This document shows, in pieces, positions 1 to 11,440 of a stretch of 64,000 nucleotides of DNA (the first letter of the stretch is position 1; each line of letters begins with the position of its first letter). Below the pieces are notes generated by a model. The model had not been told where the DNA came from and did no database searches. It saw only the letters and a program-made list of their open reading frames with translations. The stretch spans positions 186,001 to 250,000 of the forward strand of contig JAPEHQ010000022.1 of the NCBI GenBank assembly GCA_027405735.1, written 5' to 3'. This DNA is from Mucor racemosus. Its lineage: Eukaryota > Mucoromycota > Mucoromycetes > Mucorales > Mucoraceae. Position numbers and translations under genes: made by a program.

Positions 1-119
1 TACAAATCTTCTTCTTCTTCTTCATGTTCATTTCTCATTACTGATAAGGAAGATGAAGAAGATGGCAACATGCTTTGCTGGAATCTTTCATTATGATCCT
101 GTAAATCAGCAGTACTCAT
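1..119 (-). CDS. N-terminus of an unidentified protein, cut by the left edge
   Basis: On the minus strand a reading frame stays open from an ATG at 119 (or 128, two codons plus one earlier) to the window edge. It gives about 40 residues beginning MSTADLQDHNERFQQSM, followed by a Ser run and an acidic Glu run. Codon use looks coding, and the low-complexity Ser/Glu mix resembles the disordered head of a fungal regulatory protein. No domain is visible, so no function is offered. It could also be a chance open frame, because only 119 bases are available. Confidence 0.45.
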   Translation of the reverse strand, partial: MSTADLQDHNERFQQSMLPSSSSSLSVMRNEHEEEEEDL

Positions 120-128
120 ATTAAACAT

Positions 129-2240
129 GTTGTCTATGTATTTTTTTTTAATTTAACAAAAGGTAAAGAGGTAAGTGAAGAAGAGGAAGGTAAAGAGAAG
201 GAAGAAAGAAAGAAAGAAGATGTTGGTTCCTTCAGGGTTTTACTTTTCTAAGGGCCAAATCAGGTCGTTGAATTATATTTGCCCGAGACCTTTTTTTCTT
301 CAAAACATCCCTTTGGTTGAAGTGTATATAATGGTTGCTGTTCTGCATGTACATTTACGGACAATCTTCCATTTTCTCGTATAGTCCCCGAGAAAAAATA
401 TTGTTCCTTGTACATACATTATCTCAATTTTTTTTTTGTAAACTAAATGTATAATATAACATTTGGACAGGGCTATTTTTTTCTAATGATTCCATAGTAC
501 ATCAACTAAAACATATCGCTTCAAATCGTTGAATTACTGTTTGACTCCAAATCGGAAGTTTTTTTTTCCATCGTCAAAAGGGGTATCTTATTGGACTGAT
601 ATCACTTTAAGGTGTTTGATTGATATTCCCGGAGACTTTATTGCTCTTGTTTTAAATGATTTTTTTTTTTTTTTTTTTTATCATTCGCAAATTCAGGGAA
701 AATAGGGAACCCTGGTGCTGTCATTTAGATATGAAACAAAGTCTCCCCGTATCATTTAGAGTTCTTGCATGCATGAATTTGCTTAAATTTGTAGATTATA
801 AACTCGCACAGGTCACAATAATCATGCTGAACATGTTTGGATGATTATGCGAGACAAGCTTAATCAAACATTGCGAACAATAACACGGATTCTATAAATT
901 GGTTAGCTTCCAAAAGCATAAGCGTTTAGTTTACTATGATTGTACCTCGTGTTGTAAGGTATGATTAGCTCAAAAAGTGGCTGTTTCATTTTAGAAAAAG
1001 CCGATTTCCTGGTAGTAGTTGACAGAAATATTTAAAAACCATCAATTATTTCGGTATAATCTTATATAAAATATACATTTTTAATGGGATTATGATACAG
1101 CTAGCTGTTTCATTAAGAAATATTGAGAAAATGAAAATGTTTATACCAAAATCATTCATAGCGGAATGTAAAATATGAAATGTGTCAAAGCTCGAAAAAA
1201 TTGATGAAAAATTTTAAATCCTTAAATATGAAGCAAACCGTATAGCAATTTAAGTTTGCGTTATTAATGTTTTAAGTATAATTTTGGATTCTACATCGAA
1301 TGATAAAAGTTTCAAGAAAAGTTTTCTCGCAAAATTTTCCGTAAAATTGAAGTGCAATTCTGGCGGTTTTTTAGCTTTTCTTGACATTTTTATTCTAAAA
1401 GTTAGAATAAAACTTATTTATAAGATGGTATGTAAAAATATCTACAGTTCAAGGTATTGCTCGTAATTGTAGCTATATTTTGCGTAGAGAAAGTTGAGAT
1501 TTGGAGTGATTTTTTGGGATCCGAGAAAAAAAAGTCCTATGAATGCTCATGGAAAATTGCTAGATGATTGATCACCAACTTTTTATACCTTTTTTTAAAT
1601 ATCTCCATCAAAAATTGGGATATTTCAAAAAACTCAATTGGTATAGATAGATTTAAACTAAGGCTATAACTTGAGTACATCAAACGCGATATGTTGTTAT
1701 ACTGAATATTTAAAAAATCGCGCTAAAATATCAAAAAAGGGCAAAATATGTGGTCCAGTTTTTTTTTTCTGAAACTCCAATATGTTGTAAATCATATTAA
1801 AGCAAGCATACAGCACTAAAAAATAATCCTGTATCTAAATTTTTCATCGAGGTATACTGCAGCAAAGTTTTGATTTTAAGCGGTGAAAAAGTAAACTCAG
1901 GTATTCAAAGGATTTATTCCGTAATATGGAGCATTGTAAACCAATTACAAAAAATAAATTGGGTCTGTTGGCACCTTGGGTATGTTGTCATATTTTTATT
2001 TTGAAGCTTATGGTCAAATAAAACAAAAAATAAGTGGAGATTACAAAGTAGCCTTTTTTAAGCCTAGAAAAGCTGTAAATCAAATTTGCAGGCAATATAC
2101 AAGAATCTGACAAAGATTCTTGTGCTTCTGTGTTCAGGTACAAAAAAACAAAACAAGAGATTTATTTGGGATTTGTATTATTATTTATTTGCGAGAGAAG
2201 AGGAAAGGGGTATAATAATGTAAAGTAAAATAATCTATTT
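129..2240. other. Non-coding AT-rich stretch
   Basis: No convincing gene was found on either strand. There are homopolymer T runs (about 660-680) and, from about 1080 to 2000, degenerate A/T-rich text with short motifs (such as aaaaat-caa and gagaaaa blocks) like those in the interspersed repeats further on. It may be an old, decayed repeat copy. The first part should contain the promoter of the minus-strand gene at the edge and the last 100 bases the 3' end of the condensin gene. Confidence 0.5.
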
Positions 2241-5200
2241 TTATTCATCTTCATCCATGGCATCGTCGTCTTCCTCATCTTCCTCATCTTCCTCTACATC
2301 TACATCTTCATCTTCGTCGTCATCGTCGTCTTCGTCGTCGTCGTCGTCTTCGTCTTCGTCTTCGTCTTCCTCATCATCAGCCACTATAATCCGCTTTGAT
2401 CTTGTAGATCTCTTTGGTAATTGTCTAGAGACAGAATTTTCTTCTTCTTCATCTTCATCAATGGCTTTAATTATACGATTTGATTTTAAGTCGATATTAT
2501 CTTCTTCATCGTCTTCCTCTTCATTTTCGATCTCCATATCATCATCTTGGTTTTCTTCATCCAAATCTTTAATGACTCTTTGTCTCTTACGAACTGGTCG
2601 TTTTGCAATAGTACCAGTAGCAGCAACAGCAGATGCTTCCTTGCCCTTTGCTTTCTTTTCTCTTGGTTTAACAACTCTTCCAACTAAATAAATAAAAATA
2701 AAAAAAGAGGTAAATATATGAAAACTTGATCCTTCAATTTTTCACTCTACCTTTCTTGGGCACTTTTTCTGCTTTATCAGGCTCAGGACCTCTTTGTTTA
2801 GCAATTTTTTGTTCAAATTCATCCACCAAAGCCTTTAATTCGGGTCTTTGACTCTTATGATGTACTCGACCCTATATAAAATTAACCGAAAAATGATGAG
2901 CATATAAAATCTTAAAAAAATAACCAATACTATTACCTTTTGAATAATTTCCAAAAAGCTCTTGTGAACGCCATCTTCATGAATTTTATCTTGGTAAGAT
3001 GGCCAACCTTCCAACAATTTCTTGAATGTTTTTTCAGACTTGTAATGCAATAAAGATAGACAATAGGCAATATCACGCCAGCTTCTTTCATCTTCTGCAG
3101 TCAAGAAACGTTGACACAATTTATCTACAATATTTTCCGCTTGTTTTTCCTTTTCTGTGAAATCAAAACCAAAGATAAACTTCATGATTTTTCGGAATGA
3201 TTCTTCCTCCAAACGATTAGGCTGACTGTTGGTCAAAGAACTGATAATATCGGGTAAATTGTTGTAAATAGCATTGTCTTTGGATGCTAATTCTGTAAAG
3301 AAAAGTTTGGCTAAATCGGATATACGTTGATCTTGATCCTCAAGACATTTAGCCATTTCACTGATTTGTCCCTTGACCTTGACCATACCATTAAGAATTA
3401 AATGAGTTAATACCATGACAGCATTCTTGCGCACAATGGTATCAGGATCTGATAAACGGTTGTATAAAAATGTAATGTTATCGTCGATTAATGTACTAAA
3501 GCAAACTGCCATATCTCCTAACGCAATAACAATGTTACTACGAATACTAGCATCTTTGGATTTCTCAAGAATGGTGAATAATAATTGAAGTTTCTTTTCA
3601 CAGAAATCGGAACTAACACACATGAATTTGGTTAATGCAAGTGTAGCATTTACTTGAAGAGTACGATCCTATATAATATTGTATTTAATCATTTGAATGT
3701 AAAATTACGCAAATATATTTACCGTATAGATCTTGTTGCGAGCACAGACTTCGGTTAATATAGGGCCATAAATACCAAGTAATGAATGAGGTCCAAACAA
3801 AATCTCTCTTTCTCTAATTCTACTCATAGCATCACCAATATCATCTTCAGTAGTACCGCCCACTTGTTCCAATTCATCATCGACAGCTGTATGATCACCT
3901 TCCTGTTGTTTATCCTTTTCTTTTTCAGACTTTTTACGCTTCCAAGCAGCCTCAACGATTTCTAAATGTACAATTTCCTTTAATGCAACATGTCCCACTA
4001 AAAAGAACAATTGAGAGAGCTCCATAGAGTTTTGATAAATAGGATGTTGAGGGAAAGGTAATGCTTGTTGAGTCATATCGTATTCCATAAAGGAAGATTC
4101 CATAGGTGCAGAATCAGCATTTAAAGGTGAAGGAGATGTTGCTGATATATTAGTTTCCTTGACACCAAATACTTTAGATGTTTTGACACGAATGATTTCT
4201 TCACAAAGTGCTTCAGGATTTTTGCACAGCAAAAATATAGTATTGATAGCTTGTTCTGCCAAACTAAACCAGAGTTGACTATTAGTAGGGCTTTCTATCA
4301 CATCTTTTAATCGCGCAAACATGGGATGATTGTTTGGGAAACGAATGCCCTCATGTACACCACGACTCTTTTCTTTAGACTTGATGCCTTCTAAACGTTG
4401 TAAAGCAATACATGTATATCTAGCTAAATCCATATCTTCTTTTCCCAAAGAACCAAGCCCAATCTTGAGCATAACATCGATTTTATCAGAAACAACTTTG
4501 GTTTTGGCTTTTGCAAGCATACTGAGAATAACAATGGCACCACGACGTTGAGACTTTTGAATACGACCCTGAGTGAAGCCATACACGGACCACAATTTTT
4601 GAATCACATCAGCAGCAATCTTGTTTTCTGCCATTAATAAACCCAACAATTGCTCTAAAGATGTTAGTTCGGCTAACGTGGTATCGTAGGTTAATTGAAT
4701 CAAGTTTTTAGCAATACGATTTACATTGGCTTGTCTAGAGAGTTTGCCATCTTTTTCTAAATACAAATTATCATAACATGAGATCAACTTCATTTTGATG
4801 CCTTTGCCTTCATCACTAGTGTCTTTAGTCCAAACCAAATGAAGCATCTTTTTGACACCGTCAGCTGCAAGTTTTACTTTATAATTGTAACTAACTACAA
4901 GGAAATCCATGGATTCTAATACTTCGGCTTTGGATTTGGAAGACAAAAGTTGAGTAATGATTGGGATGGCTTCATGAATGAGCTTAATGAATTGCACAGC
5001 ATCTGTATGATATTGAAGCATCAATGTAATTTGTTGTAATTTCTCTGCCGATACAATTGTTTTAGGCGTAGCAATTTTTTCAGGTTGTTGATGTTGCTGT
5101 TGCTGTTGCTGTTGAGGTTGTTCAGGTTCAGTAGTTGCTTGTGTAGATGATGCTCCTTCTTCTTCTTCGGGTACTTCAGGTTGGTTTTCTTTATCACCAT

Positions 5201-7151
5201 CATCCTTGTTTGTCTCTGCATCTGCTTCTTCCATTTCAACATCTTCATCGAGATTTTCAGTTGGTTTATCTGCGTTTCCCTCTTTTGTTGGCTCTTTTTC
5301 AGATTGTTTAGCTTGTAGTTGTTCTTCTGCTTCCATGGCTTGTGCTGCCAGTAAATCACGAACATCGTCTTCTGTTGTTACATTCTATAGTTTTATATAT
5401 GTTTTAGAATCACAAGCAATGCGAAATTTTTGGGGGGGGGTTACCTCTAATTCTTCCTTTAATTTAGCCAATTTACTCTGCCAATCTTCCAAATCAAGCT
5501 CACCACCATACATGCTGTAAGGATGAGTAGTAATCAAGGAAGTCAGTGCACGGATAACGTATTTTCTCACAGTGCTACTTTTATCTTGCAGATGTCGAAC
5601 AAAAAGTACTGCAGCAGCATGTCTTCTTTTAGGGAATTTAGATTTCAATCTAATGAGAGAACATTGTATCAGTCAATAATCCCATAAAACTTTTTATAAA
5701 CTTACTCAAATAAACGAAGATAGACTTGTAATACTTTTTGTCTACAATAAGAAATGGGATCCAACATACGTTCTTCCAACAAATCAAAAAACCCATTGAT
5801 TTGCTCTATGTTGTTTGGATTTTCATCAATTGTTTTTGATAATTCTTTGATCAATATTCCCAATATATCAATAAGAGCTACTCTCATCATATAAGACTAC
5901 ATTTGTAAAATCATTAGTTTTGGTGGGGATCGTATGTGTAAAATCCTTACATCACTATCTAAAAGATTGATTAAAACTGTCAAATTCTTCAAGATGGTCT
6001 TTTTTGATAATTCTGCAAGCGTTAATAAAAAGGTAGCAAACGTCTTTGGATTAGGAGAATCTTTGAGCTCTTTGCTAGTTGTATCTTTGAATTCTCTGTT
6101 ACTGATTTCACGCAATATTTCATCTGCTAATTGAGTGTAATTTTGCTTATCGACCATATAAACTAACAATTCGGCCATGGGTTCAGCAGAATGTTCCCAA
6201 TATTGGAGATTTTGCATAATGGTAGTTTGAGCAGCTTTTGTAATAAACCCGTTAGTATACATACAACATGATTTCATTCGTTGTTTTACCTGGTAAATGA
6301 TCGTAATGCTTGACACAAAGACTCAAAATACGAAAAATACGCTCCTTGACAGGGTTAGATTTTGCATGTGCTGGATTTTCAAACAATTGATATGCTGGCT
6401 TAGTGAATAATGTAACAAAAGCTACTCTATCGGGTGGTAATGTCCACAACTTTGTCAACTTCAAACCAAGTAACCAACTTGCATAATCAAAAGCCTTCAA
6501 TTTCTGAGAACTCCAATCAAAAGTTTTCAAATTGTTTGCTGCAGATGGTATAGACTTTGATTTACGAACCATAGAAGAAGATGTAGTGTTTTCCTCGGCT
6601 AATAACAAGAACCAATGCACTAAAAATCCATACAACTCTAAATGAAGGCGATGGTTGTTGAATGTCTCCTTTTCGTTATTGTCCAAATCGTCAGATGTAG
6701 ATTTGATTTCGACTCGAAAAGCTATTCATGGTTAATGGGATTCACATGTAGAAGCGTAGTCCAATTTACCTGATAGTAAAATGTCGAATAGACGTGAAAG
6801 AATACGAGGTTGAAGACTGGGAAAATATCTAATATTGTAGATGTTGGTAATAGTTTTGTGTACAAGTATCCAATTACTCACTTGAGAAAACTACGTATTT
6901 TATCAAATACAAACGGATCAGATATGTTCTCTGATGATACTTGAATACTATCAGTTATTTCTGTAAAAAAAATATTAGTATATTGTATATAGAGTGCCCT
7001 GTAAATTTTTCTCGTTGTTACCATTAAGGTATCTTGCTAAATCTTGATCACTTTTTCCTCGTATTTCGGTTTCATTAGGAATGAAATAATTGCTCAAATC
7101 ATTTTGCTGTATATTTGACACTTCTTCTGTCAAAACAAATTGGTCTCTCAT
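2241..7151 (-). CDS. Condensin complex subunit 1 (CAP-D2/Ycs4/Cnd1 family)
   Basis: This is the HEAT-repeat regulatory subunit of condensin, which binds the SMC2-SMC4/kleisin core and compacts chromosomes in mitosis. About a dozen exons are separated by short introns. The chosen start (7151) gives MRDQFVLTEEVSNIQ, matching the conserved N-terminus of the family; an in-frame ATG at 7337 lies upstream but adds unlike sequence. The middle exons carry HEAT-like helices (for example MMRVALIDILGILIKEL and FPKRRHAAAVLFVRHLQDKS). The Cnd1 signature domain is in the exon 2835-3623, with SSDFCEKKLQLLFTILEKS, DPDTIVRKNAVMVLTHLILNG and DERSWRDIAYCLSLL. A Glu/Gln-rich linker (about 5070-5330) interrupts the HEAT region. 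The C-terminus (2241-2690) has Lys/Arg clusters resembling nuclear localisation signals and then a very acidic Asp/Glu tail. Roughly 1,400 residues, normal for the family. Identification is firm; individual splice sites are approximate. Confidence 0.93.
2244..2392. repeat. GAT/GAA trinucleotide tract coding the acidic tail of condensin subunit 1
   Basis: An imperfect trinucleotide run (tcg/tct/tca on the plus strand) encodes about 45 nearly consecutive Asp/Glu residues at the C-terminus of the condensin subunit. The opposite strand is open as a long poly-Ser frame (2257-2691), which is a compositional shadow. Tracts like this are expected to vary in length between strains. Confidence 0.8.
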
Positions 7152-7938
7152 TGTTTCCCAATAGTCGTAAATACAAGAGGAAAGAACGGTCAAATAAAAC
7201 ACGTCTTTCCCTTCAATTAAGTGTAGGGCGCCGCGTTCCTTAAATTGATGGTAGAGTATCTCTACTTGAATTTCAGATGAAGACCATGGGTGATATCCAA
7301 TTAATAGTATAGTTGTAGTAAAGGTTAACTTGGCCACGAATTCAGCTAATTAATGTAATTTGCTATCATTTAGATTGTATAAAAAAAATATGCAATGCAA
7401 CTCACACTGACGGTAACTGATTTACTAACTTCAAAGGCCCAGTTTCTCATATACAATCTAGCAGAAATACTCTATGTCAAGTGTACCTTTTCTCAAAACT
7501 ACCTTAATAATGAACAATATTTATACATTTTTCTTCATTGTATTAGTGCAATACCTTTACTGTCTGTGATGAAATACAATTTCGTTTAGCTAAATCGTTT
7601 TCTTTTCTAAAATGTATTACAACGATATAATCTATACTAAAATCCAAGATGTCAAATAACAAAGAAATTCTCAAATGAGTAGGTAATAGTTCTCACATGC
7701 ACAGTTTGTAGTTCAGTTGGACAACATAATAAAAACTACGTACATGGTTTGGCTTTCTGTTATCGAAAAGACTTTAAATTTTTACAAACAAGATATTCAA
7801 ATATATTGCCTGATCCATCTAGAAACTAATTCATAACATCCACATTTCCATTTATTTGTCTGAATTTTAAGTTAATAAACTGTGGTTGTATACAGAAAAG
7901 GAATAAATGCGTAATGTTTTGACAGAATAACAAAACCA
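7152..7938. other. Intergenic region between condensin subunit and REI1
   Basis: This is 787 bases without a recognisable gene. It must hold the condensin promoter (both neighbouring genes are minus strand) and the REI1 3' end. No strong TATA box, RNA gene or repeat was identified. Confidence 0.5.
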
Positions 7939-9339
7939 CTAGATTGGATTTTGAATACGAAGTCTACTAGTTGCCACAAGATTATCTCTCTTTGAAGATT
8001 GTCTTTGATAATGTTGCTTTTGTACGACTTCAGGCAATCTACGCAACATGTCTGCTCTTTGATATTGCGATCCGTCAGTGATGGCAAGCTTACTGCGGCG
8101 CTCCTTTCTATTGCGTGGTTCTACTGGTACGCCAGCTTCACCTTGTGTAACTGATAATGGTTCTGCTGCGTCTTCATCTTGAGAAGATCGTCTCACATTT
8201 TGTTTATAATATCTCATAAAACGACGATGTCCTAATCTTTCTCCAGATTCCAAGATTAATTCATCATCTTGATTAGGAACTGCATCTACAGTTGCAGCTT
8301 CGAAATCTTCTTCTGACATGGTACCGAAATTATAAAACTTTAATAAATCTTCTGGATTTTCTGATTCATCATAAGCCATTTTACAATGACCTTTGTCAAG
8401 CTAATACAATTACATGTCAACAACTGTTTTTTTTTTTTTCGTATACAACATTTGCAAATCAAACCCTACCATGTGCTTTCGAACTGCATCTTGAGATTTA
8501 TATTCCTTTCCGCGTCCATTACAATAAAGACAAATGCAATCATCCACTTTTTCAGCTAAATAGATAATCAATCCAGTAGGATCTTCTAAATATTCGATAT
8601 CTGGCAAAAAGAAACCATGAACCAAATTCATATGCTTGATATTAGTATCGAAATCTCCATTAGCCATATTACAGAACAAACAACGATCTTGACTTAAACC
8701 AAGATCTGCAAGGGAAGAGACAACTGAATCCGTATCAGTATCTTCTTCAGTATCCGAGAAAAGTCGAACATCCCTCTTGTGAGCAATCACAGGTGAATGC
8801 AAAGGCTCTTGGTCTGCGTTGAATTCGAGATCTTTGTGCTTTTTGGATAAAAGATGGTTTGTAAATGCGTTTTCAGAATAATACGATTTTCTATAAAATA
8901 ATCAAAAATCCAACCTATATAGTCAATATCATATAAAACATACCTGCAAATAACACATTCATATACAAGGCCCTGTCTCTCTTCCTCTTCTTTACCCTTC
9001 ATTTGCTGGGCTATATAAGGGTATATGTCAATAAAAGACCTGGTCAACGCACAACTACTCTCTCGTTATTACCTAAAACCTTTTGAGCAAATTGTTCGGC
9101 ATTGACTGAAGGAAGTTGCGCAATTTTTCTCTTGAGATTATACTTGTGCCAACTAAAAATGTGTGTCAAAGTGCGTTCAACCGCAGCAATTCCTCAACTT
9201 ACTCTGTACGATAATGAGCTCTTTGACGGTCAGTTGTTGGAAAAGCAACTTGACAAGCAAGACAAGTAAATAATTGATTGCGAGGTTTCAATGGATTTGA
9301 ATGCTGAGCATGATGAATATGTTCTGCTTGAAGAGACAT
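7939..9339 (-). CDS. REI1: Cytoplasmic 60S biogenesis factor Rei1/ZNF622 family
   Basis: Rei1 acts late in 60S ribosome maturation in the cytoplasm, where it helps recycle Arx1 and probes the peptide exit tunnel. Five exons were read. Exon 1 starts at 9339 (MSLQAEHIHHAQ) and carries the first zinc finger (LFTCLACQVAF...QRAHYRT) running into exon 2 WHKYNLKRKIAQLPSV, the hallmark of the family. Exon 3 has the second finger (YECVICR), exon 4 the third (CLFCNMANGDFDTNIKHMNLVHGF) and the fourth (CICLYCNGRGKEYKSQDAVRKHM). Exon 5 gives MAYDESENPEDLLKFYNF and a basic C-terminus (RNRKERRSKLA) ending with TAG at 7939. Length is about 400 residues, as usual. It is divergent from the small gene at 9558, with 218 bases between start codons. 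Very secure. Confidence 0.95.
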
Positions 9340-9557
9340 GTTTGATGTTAAAAATATGATTGATTGTTTAAACAAAGAAAAGAAGAAGAAAAGAAGTGCT
9401 GTTCCTCTCTTTTCTTTTTCCCTTTTTTACACTGGACTGAGTATCAACCAAAAGGTCACATATTCAAAACTTGGAATATAAAATGTTCATGCATTTCATT
9501 TCTCTTTCTCTCTTTTATTTATATTTCTTATCTTTTTTTCATTTTTCAAATAAAGGA
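9340..9557. promoter_or_regulatory. Shared promoter between REI1 and the divergent small gene
   Basis: The 218 bases separate two oppositely directed start codons. The plus-strand half is a strongly pyrimidine-rich tract (tctttctctcttttattt around 9500-9540) ending just before the ATG at 9558, typical of fungal leaders. No defined factor site was recognised. Confidence 0.5.
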
Positions 9558-10007
9558 ATGGCATCCAATAATCCGTTAAGCATACTCTCCAATGTATCTG
9601 AATGTTCAATTTCAGGCTTATTTCAAGAACTATTAAACAAAGGCATGAAGTCTCCTACTACAAATAACAGTACAGAGCCATTGAAATTCGGTGACAGCGA
9701 AGGCAGTGATTTCAAGCGATTACTTCATAAAAAGAACCACAATGGCAACAATAATAAGATACAAATAACCAATTCACCTACAATTGATATTATTACTACA
9801 AGAAACAACAAGAAAAAGACATATCATCAAGATTCGCCTGATTTCAGACCTGTAGTCTACTTGGAACAAAAACAGACTCGAAATAACAACCGATTTGGCA
9901 ATGCGGTTTACAATTTCTTTTTTCAACATGAAGATAGGTACTTTAATCATGATCGAGATGAATTGAGCAAGGATATATTTCCGGTTGGATATGAGCAACG
10001 TGCTTGA
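9558..10007 (+). CDS. Small orphan protein of unknown function
   Basis: An unspliced frame of 149 residues starts MASNNPLSILSNVSECSIS. The frame is open further upstream to 9471, but that part is hydrophobic Phe/Leu text translated from a CT-rich leader, so 9558 is preferred. The protein is Asn/Lys-rich in the middle (low complexity), then has a more ordered C-terminus (FGNAVYNFFFQHEDRYF and DELSKDIFPVGYEQRA). A serine/asparagine N-terminal part may be disordered. No domain, signal peptide or membrane segment is recognised. It lies head to head with REI1, and a poly(A)-like aataaa follows at about 10040. Expression is plausible but unproven. Confidence 0.6.
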   Translation: MASNNPLSILSNVSECSISGLFQELLNKGMKSPTTNNSTEPLKFGDSEGSDFKRLLHKKNHNGNNNKIQITNSPTIDIITTRNNKKKTYHQDSPDFRPVVYLEQKQTRNNNRFGNAVYNFFFQHEDRYFNHDRDELSKDIFPVGYEQRA

Positions 10008-11440
10008 AACTGTTATAAACTGTATATAAATGATTAAAAAAATAAATTTGTATTTAAAATGACTCATTATTTTTTAAAATGTTTGTAAAAATGATCATAT
10101 CACATACTCTCACTCTCTCTCACACTTCAAAATAAAACAAATATATAGCTATATTTGTAATATAAATTAAATAAGCTATAATCCTCTTTATGCATAATGA
10201 TGTGATAATTGGATATATAAAATGCCCAAGCAAAATAAAAATAAACTTGATTTTTGAAGTGACACATGGATAATTGACGTGCCATTAGTATGCATTGGCT
10301 ACATTTATAGTAATGTCTACAAACTACTAAAGAAATAAAGCTATTTTATAATTTTTGTAGCCCGTACTTTATAAGATTATTGCTACAAATGATATAATAT
10401 GAATAGATCTATGCAATTCTTTTCATATAAAAACAAAAGCTTGATAGAATCAAACCAAGAAAATAAGCGGAGTAGTAACCTGGTAACACGAATTACTATC
10501 GTTTATACTCGATTCCGTCCGCTCTCAACAATTCCAAACTGACAAAAATAGCTTTACGGAGAGAATGAAAGTTTAAAAAATACCGTTAAAGGCATATTTG
10601 AGACGTATAATAATCAAAACTATAATAATATGACGTAAAATAAGGTATTTCAAGGAGTAAATGGGGAAGTTTAAACATCGGACATACATCCGTTGCCGTG
10701 TATTAATGTATTTTGTACAAAAAAATGATAGGGTTCACATCAAATAGCAAGGATAAATATAATACCAATCAGTACGTATATAATATAGGTCATGCTATAA
10801 GATCTTTAGTAGATTGTATTTTGTTTAATGCTCCAATCGATATCATTTAAAGAAAGTTACTATTTAAGGTTAATGGAGTTTAGTGATGAGGTATTTCTTT
10901 CCAGCATTCATGAAACACAATACTTTGAAAACGACATTCATACGCTCAAAGTTTATTTGTTTGTTTCGTAAAAAAAAAAAAAAAAAAAAAAAAATGTTCC
11001 AGTAATATATCAAATGAGCAAGAAGTGTGATCAATCAAGAATATCTTTAGTTTGCAAGCATTGTATTCAGCTCCGGATAAACATACTAATCAAGAAATTT
11101 CACGTGCTGAAATCGTCAAAACAAAGAATCATTATTAGAAGTAGATTATTATTCATGTACATGCAATGCTAGATTGATCGATGTAGCTACAAAACGAGAA
11201 ACTGTGTATGGAGCAATAGACACAGACAATATTAAAGGAAATACATTCTACCATTCAAATTATAATAATATTTACTTTTAGAATAACGTCCCTCCATGGC
11301 TTACATGTTTTTTTTTATGATGATTGATGATATCGTTAAATTACTTGAGAATTACATTGAGTCGAGATCCTACAATATGTACTTTATTTGTAATATATGT
11401 ACAGCTTTTCTACTTGGCTAGACGGAATTTTTGAAAAAAC
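10008..11440. other. Non-coding AT-rich stretch with a poly-A run
   Basis: No gene was found. The region contains a 25-base A homopolymer at 10970-10994 and short CT/CA runs near 10100. Its right end abuts the first RepA copy. Confidence 0.5.

Noticed and set aside
2257..2691. Long plus-strand poly-Ser ORF (144 codons)
   Set aside because: It is the complement of the acidic C-terminal exon of condensin subunit 1; its composition follows entirely from the GAT/GAA tract.
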